A stretch of 5,139 nt of DNA. Source: JAUVIB01 sp964424545 (GTDB lineage: Bacteria; Calditrichota; Calditrichia; Calditrichales; Calditrichaceae). The stretch is from NCBI GenBank assembly GCA_964424545.1, contig CAYRJN010000242.1, positions 1 through 5,139 on the forward strand, read 5' to 3'. The stretch's first letter is position 1. Each line of letters starts with the position of its first letter. The translations under genes were made by a program, and so were the position numbers. Shown one piece after another: positions 1 to 5,139 of this stretch. Under the pieces are notes generated by a model. That model worked only from the letters and a program-made list of their open reading frames with translations, did not search any database and was not told the DNA's origin.

Positions 1-651
1 CTCTTGCTTTCGCAGCTTGGGAAAATAGATGTGGCCGTTGTGGGCGAACCGACGGGAATGCAGATGGCCGTTGCCGAAAAGGGATTAATCGTTCTGCGTT
101 GCAAGGCGAGAGGTAAATCCGGTCATGCCGCGCGCGATACCGGTGAAAATGCGCTATATACGGCTGTCGATGATATTCAATGGTTTCGTAGCTTTAAATT
201 TGAGAAAGAATCGGAGGTTTTGGGCCCCGTAAAAATGACCGTAACGATAATCAATGCCGGAACGCAGCATAATGTAATTCCCGATCGCTGTGATTTTACG
301 GTAGATATTCGCAGCACGGATGTTTACGGCAATGAAGAAATTTTGAACATTATAAAAAAACATATTAAAAGCGACTATGGAAAGCCTTCGTTAAGTTTGA
401 ATCCTTCGGGTATTGATAAAACCCATCCGCTCGTTAAAATTGCCAAAGAGAGCGGAATTGAATTGTTCGGTTCGCCGACCATGTCCGATCAAACATTTAT
501 CACGGCGCCATCCGTAAAAATGGGGCCGGGGATGTCCGAACGCTCGCATACCTCCGACGAATATGTATATTTAAGCGAAATTGAACACGGCATCCAGACG
601 TATATTTATCTATTAGAAAAATTTTTAACGGGAAATCAATATGAGCAATAA
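1..651 (+). CDS. argE: M20-family metallo-deacylase, ArgE-like (N-acyl-ornithine or N-acyl-citrulline deacylase), C-terminal part
   Basis: This is the C-terminal 216 codons of an M20 zinc peptidase-family deacylase. The frame is open to the left edge, so the TTG at 4 is internal and not a start. Visible family marks are 'VGEPT', whose Glu (46-48) is a metal ligand in M20 enzymes, 'GKSGHAA' in the dimerisation domain, whose His (124-126) reaches the partner subunit's active site, 'NVIPD' (from 271) followed by 'DIR' (304-312), and 'SERSHTSDEY', whose His (547-549) is the last metal ligand. The missing N-terminal part should carry the HxD ligand and the Glu-Glu catalytic pair. In arginine synthesis such enzymes remove the acyl group from N-acetylornithine, or from N-acetyl- or N-succinylcitrulline in Xanthomonas and Bacteroides-type pathways. 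The 11-base overlap with argH supports an arginine role over the related DapE (lysine pathway). The exact substrate cannot be read from this fragment. Confidence 0.88.
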   Translation, partial: LLLSQLGKIDVAVVGEPTGMQMAVAEKGLIVLRCKARGKSGHAARDTGENALYTAVDDIQWFRSFKFEKESEVLGPVKMTVTIINAGTQHNVIPDRCDFTVDIRSTDVYGNEEILNIIKKHIKSDYGKPSLSLNPSGIDKTHPLVKIAKESGIELFGSPTMSDQTFITAPSVKMGPGMSERSHTSDEYVYLSEIEHGIQTYIYLLEKFLTGNQYEQ

Positions 652-1999
652 CGGATCGATTAATAAAAAACTTTGGGCTAAAAATATCGATTTGGAAGAA
701 AAAATCGAACGATTTACCGTGGGCAAAGACCGCGAATTGGATATTTATCTTGCGCCCTACGATGTGCTCGGTTCCATTGCCCATATAAAAATGCTCGCTG
801 CTCGTAATTTGTTGGATAAAGAGGAACAATTATCTCTACACAAAGAGCTGATTAGTATTTATAAGGACATTGAAAACGGAAAGTTTGAAATAGAAGAAGG
901 CGTGGAAGACGTTCATTCTCAAGTGGAATTACTATTAACGCAGCGGCTGGGCGATTCCGGCAAAAAAATTCATACGGGACGTTCGCGTAACGATCAGGTT
1001 GCCCTTGATATGCGCCTGTTTATGCGCGGCGAAATTGAAAAAATAAGTGATGGCGTTTCGCGTTTATTCGATTTGTTAATCCGTTTGAGCGAAAAATATA
1101 AAAATGTATTGATGCCAGGTTATACGCATACCCAAGTAGCTATGCCCTCGTCGTTCGGGCTATGGTTTTCCGCCTTTGCCGAGAGTTTAATCGACGATAT
1201 GATGCAGCTCCTTACGGCCTATAAAATTGTCAATAGAAATCCACTCGGTTCGGCTGCCGGATACGGGTCATCGTTTCCCCTTGATCGTAAAATGACTACC
1301 GAACTTCTTGGCTTTGACGACTTGAACTATAATTCCATTTATGCGCAAATGGGCAGAGGGCGTAGTGAAAGAATCGTTTCGCAGGCCGTGGCTTCCGTTG
1401 CGGAAACGCTTGGCCGGTTGGCTAGCGACGTCATTTTGTTTTTATCGCAAAATTTTTCATTTATCGCTTTTCCGGATAGTTTAACGACCGGTTCCAGCAT
1501 CATGCCGCATAAAAAGAATCCCGATGTGTTTGAAATTCTGCGAGCTAAGACCAATCGAATTAAATCGCTACCTAATGAAATAGCGCTCATCACGACTAAT
1601 TTGCTTACGGGGTATCACCGCGATCTGCAGTTGATTAAGGAGCGTTTTTTACCGGCTTTATTTGAAATGGAAGATTGTTTGCATGTCGCAGAATTTTCTA
1701 TGGCGCAAATCCGCGTAAGAGATAATATTTTGGATGATGAAAAATATCAGTACCTTTTCAGCGTGGAAGCCGTCGATGATTTGGTAATGGAGGGGATGTC
1801 TTTTCGCGACGCGTACAAGAAAGTCGCCGCTGATATAGGGAACGGAAAATTTGAACGGCCCGTAAATAAAAAATACACGCATGAGGGCAGCATCGGCAAT
1901 TTGCAAACGGAAAATTTAGAGCGGTCAATGCAAGAGCTCTACGGCCAATTTAATTTTAATAAAATAAGAAAAGCGTACGATGGTTTACTGAAAATTTAA
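641..1999 (+). CDS. argH: Argininosuccinate lyase
   Basis: ArgH splits argininosuccinate into arginine and fumarate, the last step of arginine synthesis, as a cytoplasmic homotetramer. The 452 residues match the usual full length of about 455-470. It belongs to the fumarase/aspartase superfamily. 'HTGRSRNDQ' (residues 111-119) is the first conserved region, 'PGYTHTQ' (159-165) holds the active-site His163, and 'GSSIMPHKKNP' (284-294) is the superfamily signature loop with the catalytic serine. The C-terminal helical domain typical of lyases of this type covers roughly 365-430 ('SVEAVDDLVMEGMSFRDAY'), followed by 'THEGSIGNL'. The ATG at 641 lies inside the end of the upstream deacylase gene. 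Its only ribosome-binding match is a weak GGGA at 630-633, so translational coupling is likely. All key residues are present and I see no frameshift. Confidence 0.97.
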   Translation: MSNNGSINKKLWAKNIDLEEKIERFTVGKDRELDIYLAPYDVLGSIAHIKMLAARNLLDKEEQLSLHKELISIYKDIENGKFEIEEGVEDVHSQVELLLTQRLGDSGKKIHTGRSRNDQVALDMRLFMRGEIEKISDGVSRLFDLLIRLSEKYKNVLMPGYTHTQVAMPSSFGLWFSAFAESLIDDMMQLLTAYKIVNRNPLGSAAGYGSSFPLDRKMTTELLGFDDLNYNSIYAQMGRGRSERIVSQAVASVAETLGRLASDVILFLSQNFSFIAFPDSLTTGSSIMPHKKNPDVFEILRAKTNRIKSLPNEIALITTNLLTGYHRDLQLIKERFLPALFEMEDCLHVAEFSMAQIRVRDNILDDEKYQYLFSVEAVDDLVMEGMSFRDAYKKVAADIGNGKFERPVNKKYTHEGSIGNLQTENLERSMQELYGQFNFNKIRKAYDGLLKI

Positions 2000-2004
2000 A
2001 TTCG

Positions 2005-2016
2005 TAAAAATTTTTA
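2005..2016. repeat. 12-base A/T palindrome between argH and the next gene
   Basis: TAAAAATTTTTA is a perfect palindrome in the 31-base gap after argH. It has no loop and no GC stem, so it is not a standard intrinsic terminator. It could be a bent, A-tract-like segment, or chance in AT-rich DNA. No function is assigned. Confidence 0.35.
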
Positions 2017-2018
2017 TT

Positions 2019-2027
2019 GGGGAGGGG
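2019..2027 (+). promoter_or_regulatory. Strong Shine-Dalgarno site of the outer-membrane-type gene
   Basis: GGGGAGGGG contains the core GGAGG at 2021-2025, five bases before the ATG at 2031. It fixes that start and is much stronger than the sites in front of argH and gltB. It suggests this gene is translated independently and efficiently even if it is transcribed with argH. Confidence 0.75.
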
Positions 2028-2030
2028 CAG

Positions 2031-2957
2031 ATGAAAACCTTATTTTTATTAGTATTATTGCCGGTTTTACTTTTTGGGAAATCAACGGTTTATAATGATA
2101 CGCTGACTACCAAATCCGGAAAAGTTTATATCGGAAGAATAACAGAGATTACGGAAGGCGCGGTAAAAATAAGTTTAAGCGACGGAATGAATGCGGAGAT
2201 TGCCGTAGAGAATCTTTCTAATATTAAGATAGAGGGTAGCGGAGAAGTTTATAATTCGGAGTGGGGGTTTAAGAAAAAGGCTTCCTATTATCAGGATAAT
2301 GTCATTGAGCAAAGAATTAATCGGCAGCAGGTAAAATTAGGAATACGGGAACCATGGCAAAAGCCGTATCGTCCGGGAGATCATGAAGTACTAATGATGC
2401 CCACGGCCTATACGATGAATAAAGGTGAATCCTATCTTACGGATTATGAATTGTTTTTTTTAAATTACACTTATGGAATTACATCGAGAACGCATCTTAG
2501 CGTATTTTTACCATTTCCCATTTCATCTGAAGTTTTTGACTATTTTTCCATTGGATTAAAACAAAATTATTGGGAATCGCAACATTTTGCAGGCGCCATC
2601 TATGCCAGTTATATGCCGATACAAAATGTGATAGTTTTTGGCAATACTTTTAGTATCGGTAATAAATACAGCGCCGGACATATCGGTATTGGGGCGGCAA
2701 GTGATTTTGAAAATATTGAACCGATCTACATGTTAGGCGGAACGATAAATATAAATAAAATGATTTCTATTTTGCTTGAATATACAAACTCTAATGACTT
2801 AGTCGAATCGGATTTTAACGGTATGCTTTCTATCGGTGTCCGTTTCCGCAGTCGTCGGATGGCTTGGGAAATAGGCGGAATGCGCCCGCTGGAAGAGGCG
2901 AGCGGATTAATTTTAATGCCTTGGTTAAAAGGCACTATAGTGTTTGGGATGAAATAA
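2031..2957 (+). CDS. Exported protein of unknown function: small N-terminal beta domain plus outer-membrane barrel-like region
   Basis: I do not recognise a named gene. The 308-residue product starts with a signal peptide: Lys2, a hydrophobic stretch at about residues 4-15, then 'FGKS'. There is no lipobox cysteine, so it is not a lipoprotein. Residues about 24-68 ('LTTKSGKVYIGRITEITEG' and onward to 'NLSNIKIEG') look like a small beta-rich, SH3- or Sm-like module of the 'K-x-G-x-x-x-x-G-x-I' kind often seen at the start of secreted FCB-group proteins. A polar linker (about 70-117) leads to a region from His118 to the end. That region alternates short hydrophobic and aromatic strands with Gly/Asn/Ser turns, as in outer-membrane beta-barrels, for example 'YGITSRTHLSVFLPFP' and a final 'GTIVFGMK'. 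A barrel in the outer membrane is inferred from this pattern only. The start is supported by a strong ribosome binding site. The gene follows argH by 31 bases, but nothing ties it to arginine synthesis. Confidence 0.85.
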   Translation: MKTLFLLVLLPVLLFGKSTVYNDTLTTKSGKVYIGRITEITEGAVKISLSDGMNAEIAVENLSNIKIEGSGEVYNSEWGFKKKASYYQDNVIEQRINRQQVKLGIREPWQKPYRPGDHEVLMMPTAYTMNKGESYLTDYELFFLNYTYGITSRTHLSVFLPFPISSEVFDYFSIGLKQNYWESQHFAGAIYASYMPIQNVIVFGNTFSIGNKYSAGHIGIGAASDFENIEPIYMLGGTININKMISILLEYTNSNDLVESDFNGMLSIGVRFRSRRMAWEIGGMRPLEEASGLILMPWLKGTIVFGMK

Positions 2958-2958
2958 T

Positions 2959-2968
2959 GGGACGTCCC
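2959..2968. repeat. Perfect 10-base palindrome GGGACGTCCC
   Basis: GGGACGTCCC is its own reverse complement and begins one base after the stop codon of the outer-membrane-type gene. A second small palindrome, CCGCGG, lies at 2973-2978. As RNA the first could form only a very short stem, so it makes a poor terminator. A dimeric protein site or a remnant of a dispersed repeat is possible but not shown. Confidence 0.4.
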
Positions 2969-3079
2969 CTAACCGCGGAATTACAACGATGAATGGCATG
3001 TTCTTTGTTTGTTTGAATATCGAATGATGAGGTGAAGAACGGTTGAAAAGCTGGCGGATAAAAGGAACGAAGAATAGAC

Positions 3080-3152
3080 ATTTTAACAAAACATTACGGG
3101 TAAAAGGCTGTATTTCAATAATGAGCATTTTATAATTAACATAAGGGTAAGG
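3080..3152 (+). repeat. Imperfect direct repeat upstream of gltB
   Basis: Two similar stretches, 3080-3107 and 3127-3152, both run ATTTT, then an A/T-rich part ending AACAT, then GGGTAA and GG. They line up with a few short gaps and start 47 bases apart. The second copy contains the gltB ribosome binding site (AAGGG at 3143-3147). It could be a small tandem duplication of the leader or a pair of regulator sites. Chance similarity in AT-rich DNA remains possible. Confidence 0.35.
3131..3136 (+). promoter_or_regulatory. Possible -10 element for gltB
   Basis: TATAAT matches the sigma-70 -10 consensus exactly, but no good TTGACA-like -35 lies 16-18 bases upstream. Transcription from it would start about 3143, leaving a leader of only about ten bases with the ribosome binding site at its very 5' end. 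If the host belongs to Bacteroidota, its main sigma factor uses a different consensus and the match would mean little. Confidence 0.25.
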
Positions 3153-3153
3153 T

Positions 3154-5139
3154 ATGGGATTTAAAAAACAGGGATTGTACGATCCTTTTTACGAGCACGA
3201 TGCCTGCGGCGTTGGTTTTGTCGCTAATATAAACGGCGAAAAGAATCATGCAATTGTAGAGGAAGGCGTAACAATACTCTGCAATCTTGAACATAGAGGC
3301 GCCATTGGCGGCGATCAAAAAACTGGCGACGGAGCGGGGATGCTTTTGCAAATTCCCGATAAATTTTTCCGTAAAATTTTGGATTTTGAGCTTCCGCCGG
3401 CCGGTGAATACGGCGTCGGTTTTCTGTTTCTCCCGTTAGACGACACAGCGGCGGAAAAAAGCCGCAAAATGGTTGAAGCCGTGCTTGAAAAGGAACAAGT
3501 TCGCCTGATAGGATGGCGGAAAGTTCCGATTCAGCCTGATTCTCTCGGTGAAATTGCCATAAATTCCATGCCGTCGTTTTGGCAGTTATTTGTCGATTAT
3601 AAAAATAGACAGAAATCCATCGAACGCAGCCTGTATATTTTACGACGTGTGCTGGAAAAAGAAGCCGATAACTATGGCTTAGGCATGAATGATTTTTATA
3701 TTTCATCCTTATCGTCGAGAATTATTGTTTATAAAGGCATGTTTGTCGCTTCGCAAATTTTGGGTTTTTTCCCCGATTTGAACGATAAGGATTTTATCAG
3801 CGCTATGGCTTTGGTGCACCAACGATACAGCACCAATACATTCCCTTCATGGCCTTTAGCTCAGCCTTTCCGGTATATTGCTCACAACGGCGAAATAAAC
3901 ACCCTGCGCGGTAACATCAATAAAATAATTACCCACGATCCGACCATTTCTTCACCTTTATTCGGGCGGGATATTAACAAACTTTTTCCCCTAATAAATC
4001 CCAGCGCCAGCGATTCGGCTATTTTTGACAATGTTTTTGAATTGTTGCATCAGGCCGGGCGCAGTATGGAACATGTAATGATGATGATGGTACCGGAAGC
4101 GTTCGGATTGAAATATCATATTAGTCAGGATAAACGCGCTTTTTATGAATATCACATGTCCATTATGGATCCGTGGGACGGTCCTGCGGCGCTTACTTTT
4201 TGCGACGGTGTGAAGATCGGCGCCTATCTTGATCGCAACGGACTGCGTCCCGGACGCTATACGATCACCAAGAGCGGTAAGGTGGTTATGGCTTCCGAAA
4301 CGGGCGTGTTGGAAATCGATCCGGCCGATGTTTTGGAAAAAGGCAAATTATCTCCCGGAAAAATGTTTGTAGTCGATACGGAAAAGGGACGCGTGGTGCG
4401 CGATAACGAAATCAAAGCTGCCGTATCGCGTTGGAAGCCGTATCGCCGCTGGTTGGAAGAAAACCGCATCGAATTAAAAGGGTTGTTTCAGGTTCCCGTA
4501 AAATCGGAATTGGACGAAGAGACGTTAGCTTTGCGTCAGCGTGCTTTCGGTTATACGCTGGAAGATTTAAAAATGATCATTTTGCCTATGGTTAATAATT
4601 CGCAGGAACCTATCGGTTCCATGGGTAATGATGCCGCTTTGGCCGTTTTATCGGAAAAGCCGCAATTAATTTATAATTATTTCCGACAGATATTTGCTCA
4701 GGTTACCAATCCGCCTATCGATCCTTATCGCGAAAATTTAGTTATGTCGCTATCCAGTTTTGTGGGACGGCAGGGCAATATCCTCGAAGAAACCCCTGAA
4801 CATTGCCGCCAGTTAAAATTGGATCAACCGACTTTGACAAACGACGATATCGAGATGCTTAAAAACGCTCAAATAGACGGATTTAAAGTATGCAGCGTAC
4901 CAATGGTGTTTACTGCCGAAAAACGCGGATTGGAAAAGGGCGTTGTAAAATTATGTTTGAATGTAGAGGATAAGGTTGACCAGGGTTACGCTATGGTTAT
5001 TTTAAGCGATCGGGATATTTCTCGAGAAAAAGCGCCCATACCGGCTTTGCTTGCCGTTTCCGCCGTCCATCATCATTTGATACGACGAGGAAAACGGCGA
5101 TTAACGGCTTTAGTATTGGAAACCGGCGAGGCGCGCGAG
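3154..5139 (+). CDS. gltB: Glutamate synthase large subunit, N-terminal 662 residues (cut by right edge)
   Basis: GltB makes glutamate from glutamine and 2-oxoglutarate. The frame is open to the window edge, so only about 40-45% of the usual roughly 1,500 residues is present. A short propeptide (17 residues, 'GLYDPFYEHDA') precedes Cys18, which becomes the N-terminal nucleophile of the class II glutaminase domain after cleavage. Matching residues are Arg48 in 'EHRGA', 'GDGAG' (58-62), 'HQRYSTNTFPSW' (from 222), the oxyanion-hole pair Asn245-Gly246 in 'AHNGEINTLRGN', Asp287 in 'SASDSA' and 'NGLRPGRY' (from 362). The central domain starts near residue 489 ('SMGNDAALAVLSEKPQLIYN') and continues to 'VHHHLIRRGKRR' near the edge. 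The FMN and iron-sulfur synthase domain is outside the window. The ATG at 3154 has AAGGG six bases upstream. Whether the enzyme uses NAD(P)H with a GltD partner or ferredoxin cannot be decided here. No frameshift or lost catalytic residue is seen. Confidence 0.97.
   Translation, partial: MGFKKQGLYDPFYEHDACGVGFVANINGEKNHAIVEEGVTILCNLEHRGAIGGDQKTGDGAGMLLQIPDKFFRKILDFELPPAGEYGVGFLFLPLDDTAAEKSRKMVEAVLEKEQVRLIGWRKVPIQPDSLGEIAINSMPSFWQLFVDYKNRQKSIERSLYILRRVLEKEADNYGLGMNDFYISSLSSRIIVYKGMFVASQILGFFPDLNDKDFISAMALVHQRYSTNTFPSWPLAQPFRYIAHNGEINTLRGNINKIITHDPTISSPLFGRDINKLFPLINPSASDSAIFDNVFELLHQAGRSMEHVMMMMVPEAFGLKYHISQDKRAFYEYHMSIMDPWDGPAALTFCDGVKIGAYLDRNGLRPGRYTITKSGKVVMASETGVLEIDPADVLEKGKLSPGKMFVVDTEKGRVVRDNEIKAAVSRWKPYRRWLEENRIELKGLFQVPVKSELDEETLALRQRAFGYTLEDLKMIILPMVNNSQEPIGSMGNDAALAVLSEKPQLIYNYFRQIFAQVTNPPIDPYRENLVMSLSSFVGRQGNILEETPEHCRQLKLDQPTLTNDDIEMLKNAQIDGFKVCSVPMVFTAEKRGLEKGVVKLCLNVEDKVDQGYAMVILSDRDISREKAPIPALLAVSAVHHHLIRRGKRRLTALVLETGEARE

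Larger units (their letters stand above)
2958..3153. other. 196-base gap before gltB with no supported gene
   Basis: No frame on either strand gives a convincing gene here. The longest reverse frame also runs into the end of the upstream gene and has no ribosome binding site or recognisable motif. The + strand holds only peptides of about a dozen residues. There is no GC-rich hairpin followed by a T run, so no intrinsic terminator is evident after the upstream gene. The gap does contain a 10-base palindrome, an imperfect direct repeat and a possible promoter, listed separately. It is the most likely place for gltB control. Confidence 0.6.

Noticed and set aside
1..651. DapE (succinyl-diaminopimelate desuccinylase) instead of an ArgE-type enzyme
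   Set aside because: The fragment is clearly M20 and DapE is close, but the overlap with argH and the sequence style favour an arginine-pathway role.
2957..2992. Eleven-residue frame starting at TAATG, beginning 'MGRPL' like some REP-associated transposases
   Set aside because: Only a handful of residues match before a stop, and no transposase motif follows in any frame. The similarity is probably chance.
2925..3128. Reverse-strand open frame of 67 codons reaching into the gap before gltB
   Set aside because: It overlaps the end of the outer-membrane-type gene, has no ribosome binding site, and its translation shows no domain or motif I can recognise.
2958..3153. Riboswitch or structured leader RNA ahead of gltB
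   Set aside because: I could find no long paired stems, no known riboswitch core and no terminator-type hairpin in the gap.
3224..3706. Reverse-strand open frame of 160 codons
   Set aside because: It lies entirely inside gltB, whose forward frame shows unbroken family motifs. It has no recognisable motif of its own and is a shadow of that gene.
4078..4089. Four ATG codons in a row within gltB
   Set aside because: They fall in a hydrophobic strand of the glutaminase domain ('MMMMVPEA') where Met-rich sequence is normal in this family. This is neither a repeat expansion nor an internal start.

Overview
The window looks like ordinary chromosomal DNA from a moderately AT-rich Gram-negative bacterium. 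All four genes lie on the + strand and are closely packed. The closest likeness I recognise is to the Bacteroidota/Ignavibacteriota/Calditrichota (FCB) group. This rests on three things: an M20 deacylase of the type found beside argH in those phyla, an ArgH with the phrases 'GYHRDLQ' and 'THEGSIGNL' that I associate with them, and a signal-peptide outer-membrane-type protein. The phylum is inferred from remembered sequence style and was not tested by a search.

Layout. Positions 1-651 hold the C-terminal part of an M20 metallo-deacylase of the ArgE type, cut by the left edge. Its end overlaps argH (641-1999, argininosuccinate lyase) by 11 bases, so the pair is very probably translationally coupled and forms the end of an arginine biosynthesis operon. 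After 31 bases comes a 308-residue secreted or outer-membrane-type protein of unknown function (2031-2957) with a strong ribosome binding site. A 196-base gap (2958-3153) holds no convincing gene. It contains a 10-base palindrome, an imperfect direct repeat and a possible promoter. From 3154 to the right edge runs the first 662 codons of gltB, the large subunit of glutamate synthase. This open frame has no stop codon inside the window. It contains the complete glutaminase domain and most of the central domain.

How the genes fit together. The deacylase and ArgH act in the late steps of arginine synthesis. GltB makes glutamate, the precursor and amino donor for that pathway, so three of the four genes belong to nitrogen and amino-acid assimilation. 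The envelope protein between them has no evident link to this. I checked the four coding frames for frameshifts and missing key residues and found none in the parts present. I see no mobile element, CRISPR array, RNA gene or defence system, and no clear sign of a new biological system. The least explained parts are the outer-membrane-type protein and the gap in front of gltB.
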